Origin: Perca fluviatilis
Lineage: Eukaryota > Chordata > Actinopteri > Perciformes > Percidae
Assembly (NCBI RefSeq): GCF_010015445.1
Contig: NC_053115.1
Coordinates: forward strand, 11,572,524 to 11,636,523
DNA: 64,000 nt
Reading direction: 5' to 3'
The stretch's first letter is position 1. Each line of letters starts with the position of its first letter. The notes beneath the pieces were generated by a model that saw only the letters and a list, made by a program, of their open reading frames with translations, was not told the DNA's origin and did no database searches. Shown here piece by piece: positions 1-15,584 of this stretch. The translations under genes were made by a program, and so were the position numbers.

Positions 1-599
1 TTGTGACGATTTATCTACTGAACACAATTACTGCGCACAGCGACCTCTGCTCCCTGTCTTTTCACTAGAGGTCTGTGAAAGGTGTGCGGAGGTGCTAATG
101 GCTACCCGAGGCTAGCCCAGTCACTAATCACAGTCCCATTCATCCAGCCCACGACACAGACAATGGTCCCTTTGGTAATCAGTCAATACTACCATAATTA
201 GGGCTAAAGCTAATTGGATTAGAACCTAGTGGGGGTCATTTGTCGCAGTGGGGTGGGAGGAGGGTGAAGGGGATGAGACGCTGGCGGTTGGGTGTGGGGC
301 TATGGGTAAGGTCACACTTTGACCTGGCTTGCCATAAAGGGAGGATACAATGGACGATCACTGATTAAGCTCCCATCAGTCCGACATTTCCCCTGTAAGT
401 GCGAAGCCCCATGTGAACTGCATTCGAACACGCATTCACCTATGATTTTCTGTTTTATGTAGATAATACAGTAAGAGGTAATAGATAGCACACAACAGCT
501 GGCAAATCCACTGGCAGCAGAAATTCTCCCTATGAGATTTAAAACCTGTTAAAGAAAAAGAACGACATTTAAGGAAATACGTCATTTTGGTTTCTTGTT

Positions 600-985
600 G
601 TTACATGAAAAGTTCGATACCATCACGCTACGCCCTGCTACGTCCTGCTACGCCCTGCAGTGCCCTGCTACACCATGTACTACTACAACTACTATTACTA
701 GTCATAGTTCCATTATCTTTATTGTGACTATTATCGCCACTGTTCATCGCACCCCCAACCGGCATCGTCAGACACCGCCTACCAAGAGCCTGGGTCTGTC
801 CGAGGTTTCTCCCTAAAAGGACATTTTTCCTTGCCACTGTCGCACTAAATGCTTGCTCTTGGAGGAATTACTGGAATTGTTGGGTCTTTGTAAATTATAG
901 AGTGTGGTCTAGACCTACTCTATCTGTAAGTGTCTTAGGATAACTCTTGTTTTGATTTGATACTATAAATAAAATTGAATTGAAT
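600..985 (+). mobile_element. 3' end of a teleost retroelement
   Basis: The stretch with CCGAGGTTTCTCCCTAAAAG, then CACTGTCGCACTAAATGC, then GAGTGTGGTCTAGACCTACT, ending TATAAATAAAATTGAATTGA, is a widely dispersed teleost repeat as I recall it. The tail ends in short ATTGA units, as in retroposed elements that end in a microsatellite. Near its 5' side (about 628-674) is an imperfect decamer repeat, CCCTGCTACG. Only the tail is present and there is no reverse transcriptase reading frame. Whether it is LINE or SINE is undecided. Confidence 0.6.
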
Positions 986-2210
986 GTACAGGTAATATAA
1001 AGCTACCGCGAGGAGCTGGTTAACTTGGCCTTCAAGCATGTGTGTAAACATGACTAACTTGACCTTATGTTTACTGCTCAGACATCAGATAATAAGGTAT
1101 CAATCTTCTTTTCTATCCTGCTGGAAGAAAGTGAAAATATCGAAACAATATTGAACTATTCTTTTGAGTGTATCTACTTTCTCGCATATAAATCAGATCC
1201 ACTCTCTCAACCTGCTCTCTACAACTCTTTTTCTCCACCTGGTATCCTGACAATGATCCCCAGTTTGACATCATTATAGAAATGGTGGCGGGTTAGTAAG
1301 AGCCACAGGTGTTCAGGACACCACTAACAGAAACACACAATGGGAACAAAGCCCAGTGTCATTCAGGCCAGAACTGAAATGCCACAGTGATATAATTAAG
1401 GAGTGTTTTTCATCTTACGCCAGCTAGGCTTCTGATGAACATCCATCCTCCTTCCGTCGCCCTTTCCCTTTTCCTCTCCGGACTTGTGTCTTTTTAATTC
1501 ACTCTCTGTCTCTTTCTCAGTGTGCCTGAATGCATATATTTTAGCGGGAGACAAAAGAGTGAGTGGCACATAGTAGTGCCCCAGTCAGAATCTTCAGATA
1601 TGGTAATCAAATCTCTCTTGCTCTATAAGCACTGGCTTATCAAAACACACACACAAGATGTTACATCCACAACTAAACAACGCAAACAAAAAGCCCTTCT
1701 TGATAAAAGCCACCAGCCTAAACACTCGCTCTATTCTCTGCTCACTGTCGCGCCGTTCCACACCCATTCAAATTCCCTTTTTTCCCTCTTCGTCTCCGAC
1801 TTGTCCCGTTGTGTCGGAGGCTTTGTTTGAGGACTATTGTGGCCGGCTGAGCAGCAGTGCACAGATAGCATCTGCTAGTTATAGGAAAAGGAGGAGGAAG
1901 GGGGGGAGCAGGGGACGCAGAGAGAGATGATATGAACATGGCGTAAGGTTTCTGAAGTTTATCTGTGATGTGAAAGACTCTCAAAAATGAAAAGTCACAC
2001 ACAAACCAATGGAGTTAATGAAGTGAGTGATGACAGGGATAAAACAGGGAAATGTTACTATGTGGAAAAAATTATAGGATTGAAGATGTAAATCCTTACA
2101 AACATAAAGAACAAAACTGAAGTCAAAATACTATGTGGGCCAATTATATTACTGCTGCTGAAATGTTTAGATGGTAAGATCATTATAAAAAGTAAATAAT
2201 CTCAATTTAG

Positions 2211-2346
2211 ACATGGGAAGGGTAAGAAGGAAAGGAAGGGAAAGTAAAAAGGATCAAGGGGTTGAAAGGGAAAAAAAAAGCTTGAAAGTGGGAATGAGGG
2301 ACAGAAAATACAAGGAAGAAAAGAAAGTGACAAGAAAATAGAGGTA
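2211..2346 (+). repeat. Purine-rich tract
   Basis: The plus strand is almost all A and G (GGAAGGGAAAG-type) for about 135 bp and non-periodic. In the transcript it is a pyrimidine tract. Confidence 0.7.
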
Positions 2347-2780
2347 AAGAGATCTGGCAAAGGCCAATATTGCAGCTTAACAATACATGAGGGGAAAATC
2401 ATTGGACTTTGGCAAGTACACAAGCTGTTAAACTGGACAAAGGCATGCACACTCAAACTATTCCATGCTATGCCAGGAAGATTACAGAACGCACATACAC
2501 AAAAAAACACTTTCTCATATACAAAAGATTGCAAAAAGGCAAAAACCCACATAGCACAGAAGTGTGCCACATGCTTGAACACTAAAAATGCACACACCCA
2601 CACATGCACACACAAACACGCTGGTCTGGCTTGTGTTGCTTTAATTGGTTTCTAAGGGCTAGCTGTAATGCTCTTCCTGTCCCCTAGGAGAATGCAGGCA
2701 GAAGATGATGGATGATGGAGGGCCAGGCAGCATCCAAGGCCAGTACTAGGACACTGCTGCACTACACTGGGAGACAGACA

Positions 2781-2840
2781 GTGTGTGTGTGTGTGTGTGT
2801 GTGCATATGTGTGTGTGTGTGTGTGTGTGCGTGCATGCGT
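2781..2840 (+). repeat. Interrupted (TG)n
   Basis: TG array broken by CATA and CGTGCA. Confidence 0.95.
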
Positions 2841-3034
2841 GTCACTGTCTGTGAATGTGATTTTGAGGAGACCATACAAGTCATGCATTGTAAGTTGTAG
2901 CTTATTTTGTTTCCAAATGTTAAACATTTTACATCTGAATACAGGCTCCTCAGACTTCTCTTCCAGACTTCTCAGAATGTGTTTGCCTGTGGTAGTTACG
3001 AGTTTTCTGCTTGTGCGAGTGTGTTTGTGGATGC

Positions 3035-3038
<4 letters not shown>

Positions 3039-3103
<65 letters not shown>

Positions 3104-3118
3104 CACGACACACACACA
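3039..3118 (+). repeat. (CA)n array, 80 bp
   Basis: Nearly pure AC repeat with a few CG interruptions at its right end. Confidence 0.97.
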
Positions 3119-3415
3119 AACTGTGTGTTTGCTTGCTGTGAAAGGAGAACTAATTAATCTTAGTGCACAATGTCAGTGCACTTTAACAGTCAAATTCTTG
3201 GTCTAAAACCAAATCATTTAGAGCCTAAAACATCAACTGCTGTGTTTGGAGAACAGTACTTAGGTGCCAGAGTCATTAGTGGAACGGTACCCAACTGCAC
3301 AATATTGAACAACGTTGAATGGGCAATAGCACACTTGGAAATGAAACCAAATGGGTTCAATGCTTGCTGCTCTGAAAGCTTTGGATAGCTGTGTTTATGT
3401 GTATAATATGTATCT

Positions 3416-3418
<3 letters not shown>

Positions 3419-3476
<58 letters not shown>
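3419..3476 (+). repeat. (TG)29
   Basis: Pure TG array. With the CA array 300 bp to the left it forms an inverted pair of complementary repeats. Confidence 0.97.
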
Positions 3477-3479
<3 letters not shown>

Positions 3480-4771
3480 TTGCGGTCACACTCTCCAGTG
3501 ACGTTTCTTTCCCGGTCAAACACATTCTCCAGTCCAAATGAAATTAGCGGCTAATCCGCTAGCTAATGGCCACACAGCAGCTAGCATGCTGCTAAAACCA
3601 ACAAAGCAGCCTGAAAAAAATGAAGTGGAGTAATATTCAATTTGTGTGGTGGTTGCGATGCTCTTTGGGAGAACTTGAAGATGAAATGGCAGAAGAAAAG
3701 GGAGAGATTTTCTTTGTCGCCTACGGATGTTCTTTTGGCATTAAATGTCACACTGTAAATGTCAAAGGTGGTGAAGAGAGGTTGGCAGCAGAGGGGCTCG
3801 GTGATAACGCCTCCTCTACTGCTTCTCTCTTCCTCTATTCTTCTTCTGTCTCTTTCCTGTTCTCAAACCTGCAGTACGTTTCTCCTCCTGCTGTTTTTGA
3901 AGCTCTTCTACGCCTGATTTTTGACTGCCACCAACATCTTGCCCCGAGGCCAGGATTTACCTCTCAATATGCATGCAAGAGCACATGCTTGCACGCACAC
4001 ACGCCTTCCCACCCCTTCATACCCCCCCCCCATCTCTCTCGTACATACAAAACCCAATTGCCTCTGTACGCTTGTTTCAAAGAGATAACTGAAGCGAGCA
4101 AGAAGAGAGAGAGAGAGCATTAGCGAACAGATTTATCTATGTGCCAGTGCCCCAATTATCCAATATCTCCATTACGCATTCAGAGAGACGAACCCGTGTC
4201 ACACAGTAAATGTACTGAGGGCTCCAGCCGTACAAGTCTGCATCGTTGAAATGGGAATGCATTATAAACCATATACATATATTTCACACTCATTTAAATA
4301 GAGAGAAATGGCACTCGTTTTGACTGAGATGATGATTCGTCTTATTTGAGATAACATTTTATTCAAAGGGAAAAAAGGAGCGTTAAAAGCTCGAGGAGGA
4401 CTGATGGAAAGGAAAAGAAGGGAAGAAAGCAGAAGGCCAAATGAGAACAAGCAAAAGGGTTGAACGCCAAGACACGTCTCACACAGCGGTGCATGGCTTT
4501 CAAACCAGGCTGTGTGTGTTCCTGAGAGCGTGCACGTGCGTGTCAGTCCCAGTGGTGAGCTGTAGGAACGGTGACCCAGGTCAGTCAGACGAGGACCACC
4601 GCCACGGTTACCGGTGGCAACAGATGGGTAGGCCATGGTGTTTAGACGCCTTACCTCCCCCAGCCTGTCAGATGCGCTCATAGTGGGACACAATTAGCAC
4701 ACTTCCACGTTCTGTTTCTTTGTCACCCTCCTGCGCAGACACACTCCAGACAACCACGCTCTCTGCCTCCT

Positions 4772-4774
<3 letters not shown>

Positions 4775-4838
<64 letters not shown>
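4775..4838 (+). repeat. (TG)n, 64 bp
   Basis: Pure GT array. Confidence 0.97.
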
Positions 4839-4843
<5 letters not shown>

Positions 4844-5496
4844 TATCATCTCTAATCATGTCACTGTGTTCAGTCTTGGTGTGTGTGAACTGCCTCCTCC
4901 TGGCTGGCCCATCTGTGTTGTGGTTGCAGTCATGATGATGGCTTCTAAGCTGTCTATCCTCCCTGCAGCCTCCCGTCCTACGATGTCCCCTTCACTTGCT
5001 GAGGCCAAACAATGATGCAGCACAGGTAAGAATGTCTAATCTCTTCTTTTGGAAAACTTACTTTTACTAATGAGCTGACTTTGGCAATCCTGTGATTTGC
5101 GCCAAACAGGCATGTCTTCAGTTTCAAAGTCTGCCAAACAAGAGGTAATCACAACCCTGTTACAAAGGGCATACTGTCACTTCAACCCCTCTTCCCTTCT
5201 GGCCCCTGCCCTGAAAAAAACCTGACTTGTTTGTTGTTTAGGAGGTCAAGTTGCTGGGCAACGCACACCGCATAGCAGCTGAAGTGTCTGCTTTAACTTC
5301 AGCAGTGGTAAGAAAAAGAGGTTTTCTTTAACTTGGCTTTAGCAGCTCCATGCAATGTTGATTTTACAGTGGGCTGTTCCCTGGCCTCACAGACCTTGGG
5401 GTGTTAATGCGTGCGGCAATGGCATCAGTTAGAATGTTTGACCAAAAAGGATACACTTCATGAGGTTTTACTTTATTTATGTAGTGAGCTGGCAAA

Positions 5497-5565
<69 letters not shown>

Positions 5566-5570
5566 ATACA
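5497..5570 (+). repeat. Compound (TG)n(TA)n(CA)n
   Basis: A short TG run, about 46 bp of alternating TA, then CACATACA. The TA core is self-complementary and could extrude a cruciform. Confidence 0.95.
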
Positions 5571-5837
5571 CTGTATATACACATTTCTGCTAGTTTATTT
5601 TTACCTTATATTTATACCTTGGATGAAAATAGTAATATAGCTTTGTTTAATTTGTTTGTTGTACACTAACTGCTTTAGGGTGTATGTTGTTGCATGTACA
5701 AGACGTGCACTCAAAGAGATGCAAGTATGTGCTTGCAAGTACATATGTGCAGTTAGGAACGTGTTACCCTGCTGAGCTTCAGGAGCACACTGAGCTGCTA
5801 TATGGTGTGAGCATGTGTTGTTACTATGACGGCTTAC

Positions 5838-6028
5838 CTTGGTGATCTTCGGGTGTGCACAGCGGCTGTTTCCTGTGGTGGCATGCATCCAAGTGTTCTC
5901 TGGAGGAGTACACTCCTGCCTCAGGGAGCATTTCTTCTCCTGTACGCACCAGCCGCATTCAAACCTGGGGTTTGCCTTCAGACACATCCCACAGCTCTCC
6001 CTCAGGGCATAGCACTTATACAGGTGGG
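5838..6028 (-). CDS. plxna1: Plexin-A1 exon: PSI3
   Basis: This 191-nt exon has acceptor caccag|C and donor AAG|gtaagc. Two bases complete Ala, then 63 codons follow, with recognisable blocks [39 protein letters not shown] and CAHPKITK. It encodes the third PSI module. HLYKC and CGxCLKA-P-FECGWC are the plexin signatures. The Met in CGMCLK, where mammals have Leu, gives a spurious ATG inside the exon but is not a start. The exon ends in phase 0 at the point where IPT3 begins in this family. No IPT3 exon was found in the remaining 5.8 kb. Confidence 0.95.
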
Positions 6029-8733
<2,705 letters not shown>

Positions 8734-8830
8734 CTTGGATGTTGTAGGGGTTGTCGATGACAAAGTTTCCGTTCCAAACTACAGACAAATCCACTGGCAG
8801 GTCACTGATGTCATTGCCCTCGTAGGTATA
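8734..8830 (-). CDS. plxna1: Plexin-A1 exon: IPT2, second part
   Basis: This 97-nt exon has acceptor tttcag|T and donor CAAG|gtgagt. It encodes 32 residues, [20 protein letters not shown] and [12 protein letters not shown], then the first base of an Ala codon. It completes IPT2. [26 protein letters not shown] matches plexin-A1 position by position in the human protein as I recall it, and is less like A2 to A4. It is a tiny exon between a 16.9-kb and a 2.7-kb intron. About 450 nt downstream of its donor lies the longest CA array of the window. Confidence 0.95.
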
Positions 8831-10345
8831 CTGAAATACAAAACAACAACATCCAGATTAGCATTCATAGTCACATGTCGCTACCTAAATCAACAAATTG
8901 TTTATACCAATAACATCGCTGTAAGACATTCAATGTCTTTTAATAACATTTAAAATTAGTAAAAGAGAAAAAAATGATTTGCCAATAACAAAAGCAAGCT
9001 CAGTTCAGCTAGTGGCTGGTAGTAATGTCATCCCCTGCGGTGCTCACATAGTTGAAGGGCCATAAAAATGAATGATGAGAGACAGGCTATATTGTGATTT
9101 TAACACGCAGCACATCCGCCGCTGCCTGGCAGAGCACAGAGTTGATTAAGAGATTGGAATCCCCATCACTGTATGACTCATTCCATTCCAGTGATGAATG
9201 AAAAGCCTAATATATCTCCAACAATAATATTCTCATCTAATTTCATTTTCGCATCCTGAACTAATAAGAGTTTAAATGTAATTGACTCGTTGTCTGCATT
9301 ATCAGTTTTATGGAATCGCTTTAAATGACAACAAGCTTCAAAAGCGGCGTGATGTGATGGCGGTGTGTGAACTGAAGGAGTAACAGAGAAAGAGCTCCTG
9401 TGAGACCTCTCTTAACCTCCGAACAAATACATTATCAATGACTGTTATCAAATTAAATGCAGCTTTAGAAGTAACATCGCCTCCCCAATCCCCCATCACC
9501 TATTTTGCATTATTAACTACCCCATTCATTAGTTCATTGACACAACATAAAACAGATGCTAGATTGCAAGAGTGTGTGAGCTGGTAAGACGTGAGATAGG
9601 CCATGTTAACCTAATGCCTCTGTCAGTCAAAGGGTACCCAGTCCCTCTCACTACCACTGGAATGGTCACTATCTTCGATAGCCTCGGGCTAAGAGATAGC
9701 AGGACTATTCTCTTCAAGTGAAGTGGTGATAAAATCCCATGTGAAAGCCCCAAGCCTGAGGATATAAGGCCCTCACAGATTGAATCTAACTACAACTTGG
9801 CCACTATGTGATATCACCCACTCCAATGTGATTCTGTGAGATTTATCTGTAATAATAGTGAACTGGAATGTATTTGAGGGGGAAAGCACCAAGAAATGTG
9901 CGTAGAGAAGATAAGAAAATGAGAGGACACAGCAATGTCACATTGTGTGAATGGCTGATTTATTCATTCTTCACTTTTTGCGATTGGATGGTTTACATTC
10001 AGTGGGCCCTGAAGGCAGAGATGCTGATATCCAAATGAAGGAAGAGATCTCAATATATCTCAAAAGAACTACTCCTTTGCTCTTTGAGTTCATTTTAAGG
10101 GGAATTTCTCTTTAAAATGTTTTCAGGCACATTTTGGGGCTCTAATTTATTTAGTAGCCATGAACTATTGAAGAGGAAACTTTTACCCCGGAGTAGCTCC
10201 ACCTGGGAGCTGGCCTGCAGAACACCCAACAAGAAAACTTTTACAGAAAGAGAGATGGAGGGAGAGAGACAGACAGACAGAGAGAGAGAGAGAGCAAGGT
10301 ATACAGCACCACTGCACTATAATTAGATCTTCATAGAGCTGACAC

Positions 10346-10632
10346 AATTAGATGAATTAACAATTAGACTAATTGATTAGTTGAGCGACAGAAGGATAAT
10401 TGGCAACTATATTGATAGTCAATTAATCTTTTAAGCTATTTTTCAATCAAAAATAGTGAAAAGCTCTCAGGTTTCATCTTCTCAAATGGGAGAATTTGCT
10501 GCTTCTCTTTGATATATACAGTACATTAGTAAACTTAAATACCTTTGGATTTTGGTCAGACAAAACAATTTGTTTTTACGATTAATTGAAAAAATACTCA
10601 GATTTATTTATTTTAACTCAGTTGCAGCCCTA
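10346..10632 (-). mobile_element. Dispersed TAGGGCTGCAAC-type teleost repeat
   Basis: On the minus strand it starts TAGGGCTGCAACTGAG, and at the other end it has ATTAGACTAATTGATTAG-type blocks. This is the pattern of a very common teleost nonautonomous repeat (GGCTGCAACTAACGATTA family). An internal block resembles the family's CTTCTCAAATGxGAGxATTTGCTGC. It has no coding capacity. Fragments of the same family appear at about 61371-61398 and 62519-62583. Confidence 0.6.
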
Positions 10633-11264
10633 AATCATCATGAGTATTTTGTAAGAGAGATGTATCTTCTCCTTAAATGCCAGTGGAAATGATATCTTAG
10701 GACAAACAACATGCCATGTATGCTAAAGCTACTGTGGTGGGGTCATGTAGAAAGGGAAAAGTAATGTTGAGTTTAGCAAAAAAAAATTAAAAAAATCTGA
10801 AAAGCAACAATGAGTGCAGAAAAGTGCAGAAATAAAAGGGGAGAAAAGCTACAAGTGATGGTTAAAAGACGGGAAAGCGTGTGGAATGACTGTTGGGTCG
10901 AAGAGACAGAGGTGGAATGAGCTGGGACAAGTGGAGTGCAGGAAGCAAAACAATGAAAAGATGGTGGAAAGAAGAATGAAGGAAGTGGGTAGGGAGAGGT
11001 TGAGAGAGGATGATTCAGCAACAAGGGTGAAGGAGAAAAAGCGAGGGCAAGATGGATAGAGAGAGGTGATTGTGTGTTATTCTGTGGACACCATTCATTT
11101 ACACATGGAATAAGAGGCTGGGGCTGGCCTATAAGCGCCTGAGCTGGTGGGGGCTAAAGTGAAATTGGCATTTTCAATTTGTTCCCTGACATGTCTGCCT
11201 TGGTCTTTTCACACATTCCTCTGCCTCACTCTCTCTCGCAATCCTCCTTTCCATCCCCTCCTTT

Positions 11265-11267
11265 TTC

Positions 11268-11309
<42 letters not shown>

Positions 11310-11314
11310 CCTCT
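11265..11314 (+). repeat. (CT)n, about 50 bp
   Basis: CT array with CC interruptions, inside a longer pyrimidine-rich stretch at 11220-11400. Confidence 0.9.
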
Positions 11315-12106
11315 CATTATTCCTTCCCTTTACCTCTTTACAAACCTCCTCCCCCATCAATCTCAGTCAGACTTTCTCTCCCCTACCTCCATCCCCCAGA
11401 ACGCCCACAGTCAAACAAGGAAATATGGAGCAGATTCCTTTATCGCATATACCAAACATGTCCAGAGAAACACATGTGCACACTGTACTATAAATATACA
11501 TTCTGCACACAGGACAGTTTCCAAGAGACGGATGCCAGCGAATGCATCAAAGACGGATCGCATAGTCAATACAGGAAATAAAAAATGATAAATAAAACCA
11601 CATGAAAGCACAGGAAGATAAGGCACTCACACAACAACACATATTTTGGAGGACAGCTATTATTTGTCTCGGCTGAAGTCCGAGCATATGAACTTCTTCA
11701 ATCTTTCCCTCCCTCCTCCCCTCTCCCCCAGGAGACCACCCAGTCTGCCTGGGAACAAGAGCACTTCTTCACCGGGTAGAGATGGAGAGAACATATGACT
11801 GTGTTTGAGTGTGTGTGTGTATATGCATGCGAGACAATGAGAGAAAAGAGAAGGACATGCACTGGACACTGCACTGAGAACATGTGGAAAGAGTCAAAGA
11901 AAAGCAGCAAGAAGGAGATGAAGAGAAAAAGTGAGGGGCGTTATCCAGCTAAGGGCAGGATCACATTTTGCAACTGTTCAAGCCGCTGAAGAGGTTTCAC
12001 AGTTTTGCAACTATTCTCTTGACAATCAGGCTGGCTTGGCCATTAGAACATAGGAACACTAGACAACACAAAGGCTTCGCACAGAAACAGCACAGTGGCC
12101 CAAAAC

Positions 12107-12804
12107 CAGTGTTGTAATGTACTTAAGTAGAATTTTCACGTACATATGTACTTTACTTAGTTATTCATATTTCCGGAAACTTTTACTCCACTACATTTCC
12201 TAAATAAAATGTATACTTTTACTCCCCTACATTTCCCCTAAGCATCTTAGTTACTCGTTACTACTAAATTAAATCAGAAGAAATGTGTTAGACTGGAAAA
12301 AAGCAGGTTTGTCGAATCATTACTCCTAGATTGCAAGTTAATGGATGCTCCATTCCAGGTGGTGACGTAATGCCTGTTTGCTGCCAAGCGAAAAAAAGAG
12401 AAAAAGAAAAAGAAAAAAACCATAGGCCAAAACTAAAAAAGAAGAGGAGGAAGCATAATAACTGATAGTGTCAGGGAAGCAGGCCTGCTGCAGGCTCTGC
12501 CACCAACATAACCGACGATGACCACCCCAACGACAACGGTGAACGGGGGGAGGATGAAGATAACGTTACAAACCTTTGGCCACAAAGTTCATAATCATAA
12601 GTTGTTTTTTTTTACTTCCAATACTTACGTACATTTAATATCAGAAGATTACTTTTGATACTTAGGTACAGTAAATATTAGCTACTTTAAGACTTTTACT
12701 CAAGTAATATTCTAAAAAGTGACTAACTTCTACCTAAGCTATTTTCTGGGAAGATACTTGTACTTTTACTCAAGGATTGCTTTCAAGTACTTTATACAAG
12801 GCTG
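12107..12804 (+). mobile_element. Nonautonomous hAT-like element (AAGTACTT-rich)
   Basis: It begins CAGTGTTGTAATGTACTTAA and ends in the complement of CAGCCTTGTATAAAGTACTT, so the ends form imperfect terminal inverted repeats. The terminal parts are rich in CTTTTACTCxxxTACATTT blocks typical of a very common teleost family. The middle (about 12340-12600) is unrelated, with an A/G-rich stretch. I found no matching 8-bp target duplication at these ends, so the limits are approximate and the copy is old. Confidence 0.55.
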
Positions 12805-13645
12805 TTCAAAGCTGGAAGTGGTCAAACCCAAAACAGCAGCAGCAATAAAGCTCCATTAAGCTATATTTTATATAGACATTGAATCAAGTGACTGCTCGTG
12901 AAGAGAAAAGGTTGCTTATTGTTTTGGTTGGCCAGAATGACAAAATCCAAACTATGCCAGCTCATATACAATGTGGGACAGCCTCTCCTAGGACAGGACG
13001 CCACTCAAGCCAAAACCAGAGCTAAAAGTTCCTCAGGTGGCAACTCACAAGACAAGACACTGAAATATTATTTGGGCATCTATGGATATTTGGTCAAAAG
13101 ACATGCAGTTAATGAATATGTACAGTATTGAATGTGTTGTTGGGTTTTCCACAACATATAAGTCTTTAATCATCCTGTCTCAACCTCAAACAACAGGAGC
13201 TTAAGGACAATTTTCTTCACACAATTCACTGCCAAATATGTGGTAAGTTGTATATTGTATCCATTTCTCTATTTCAGTGTCGTTAACTATGTCTTTTCTT
13301 GTTGCCCTGTTATATCCCCTCGGGAAGAGGCTACAGTAAAGGACATGGGGTCAAGCTTCCTTCCACATCCCTCCCTGCTTCTCTGTTGACCGGCCAATCA
13401 GAGCATGGCCTGATCCCCTCTGGATCACACGAGACGGGCCAATTCCGCTGATAGAGAAATAGATGATAGATGTGTGTGGACCTCTTAACCCCTGCTTTAC
13501 ACCCTGACAAGTCCCCTCTCTGAAACGCTGCACCACACAAACTGGAGGTGTGGAGGTGCTGACAGCTAAAACAACACTGCCTGCCCTCTATCCTTTAAAA
13601 TTTATTTATTTTTTTTAAATCTGGGCACACAGATAACTCTTATAT

Positions 13646-13808
13646 ATCATATATAGAGGTTTACTCTATAGCGGCAGGCCCGGGTTCGACTCCGACCTGC
13701 GGCCCTTTGCTGCATGTCATTCTCCCCTCTCTCTCCCCTTTCATGTCTTCAGCTGTCCTGTCGAATAAAGGCCTAAAAATGCCCAAAAAATAATCTTTAA
13801 AATAAAAA
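13646..13808 (+). mobile_element. tRNA-derived SINE copy 1
   Basis: It contains a pol III B-box, GGTTCGACTCC, followed by CTGCGGCCCTTTGCTGCATG, a CT-rich stretch, TCTTCAGCTGTCC, and an A-rich end after AAATGCCCAAAAAATAATC. The same body occurs at 46363-46537 and, reversed, at 60574-60752. The head matches the TATATAAAGGTTTACGCC-like head of copy 3 and appears mutated. It is not a functional tRNA gene. Confidence 0.75.
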
Positions 13809-14954
13809 TCCATGTTACAGGTATGTGTTTGCACATCCATCCTCAAAGGGGGAAGATGTATGTTCAGGGGGAAATGGATCTGCTTGATTATGTACATTCT
13901 CTCAACAACAACAACAACAACATGAATATTTAATTAGGGAGAGGTGTGTATGTGCGTGTATGTGTGTTTAATGGGCTCTAGAGGGTGGGGGAGGCATAGG
14001 AAAGGTTAGGTTATGTTCCAAACTCATCTCCTCTCATTGCACCAAAGGCTTATTAAACTTTCATACTGAACCACCATGTTGCACAATGCACAGTTCAGGG
14101 AATACACACATGCAGCTTGGTACATGGTTTATTCACAGCACAGCAGATTCCAATATGAAATGCAAACATTAAGCAGGTTACTCTCAAATGGGCATGATTT
14201 ACATGTGTGAAGAGGAGAGAAATATGTAAATAGAGCCACAAAAATCACTATGTTCTATATTTGGTGATTTAATCCCAATATTTGAAACAGTATAGAATGA
14301 TGGTAACACCCCTTTCGTCTACAGCCTTTGACCCGAGGAGACACAGAAGGCCCAAAAACAGACTGAAGGTGAGTGGAAAGACAAAAAGAAGAGTTTGTTG
14401 ATGATAAGCATTCTTCTTAATTTATTTACAGACAATACACAGACAATTACAAAATACTAAAGAAAGAGAGAGTAGACACAGATGAGAAGAGTGTTAATAA
14501 GTAAAATACAGAATTGACACTTCAGAGAAGAGTGTTAGATAAATAAATAAGAGTCCAGGAAAAACAGTGAAATGGGAAGAGGGAGACCAAGTAAATCACA
14601 AAAGTGTGAAATAATAATGGTAAGAATAAAGGCATAAAAATAAGTGGAGAGATGTCGGCCCCACAACATTCTCTCAACAGAAAACTGCAGATGCAAACCA
14701 GCTGGATCTCTGTCAGTGAAAACTGACAGAGATCCAGGAGGGGAGTAGAGGATAGATGGCTGGAGAACGAGGGGTGAGGGAGGGCAGGTATGAAGTAACA
14801 ACAAGTACCTTCTGTGAGGGTCACAGCCTGATAATTAGTCATTTTGAAGGCGTGTGCAAGCTAAACGGCTAAAAATACCAAATTAGCCCAGGGCAAGCCC
14901 ATACCTGGGATAGAACAGGTTACTCTCTTCCTCTTTCCTCCGTCCCTAGCTTTC

Positions 14955-15545
14955 TTAAAGTGATGGTTTGGAGTAATTTCACCCTAGGGTCCTTTGCACC
15001 ATGACCTCGAGCCAAACACCCCCGCAGAAGCTTTTTTGACCTGGGTCGAACATTGGGAGAGTTAGCGTAGAGTAGCGTTATCAGCTGAATAGCTTAGCGC
15101 AGGGGCTAATGGATCCAGTGATGTATCTCGTAAATGACCCCACTAATAATGCCCGAAATGATACCAAACTTCTACACTAGTACATATAGGTTATGCACTC
15201 ATAAAACGATGGATTGGAAAGTTTGTAAGTACACCAGAAGTTTATGTAAATAACACTTGCCTGCTGGCTTCTGCTCTCTGCTGTTGTTGTTGTTGCTGCT
15301 GCCGGCAGTTAGACGAGTGCTTAGGGCCGTCTACAAATTACAACACCGAAAAGAGATGCAACAAAAATATTTATTAATTTAATGATTAAATAAGGTAATG
15401 TCTCCAAACTTACCTCAATTATAACTTGTCTCCTGCTAGTTATACTACAGCACTTACTTTAAAAAAAAAGTTAAATTAATAAATATTTTTGTTCTTTTCG
15501 GTGTTGTAATTTGTAGACGGCCCTAAGCACTCTTACTGCCCGTTA

Positions 15546-15584
<39 letters not shown>

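Larger units (their letters stand above)
1..5837 (-). other. Intron after PSI3 exon (partial)
   Basis: No plexin IPT3 sequence (the GGT-containing IPT start) or other coding match was recognised here on either strand. The stretch holds a retroelement 3' end at about 600-985, a purine-rich tract at 2211-2346, and five dinucleotide arrays. The rest is unremarkable AT-moderate intron sequence. Confidence 0.8.

Noticed and set aside
13672..13700. tRNA-like B-box GGTTCGACTCC as a tRNA gene
   Set aside because: There is no acceptor stem or cloverleaf. The same body recurs in two other places with an A-rich tail, so it is a SINE.
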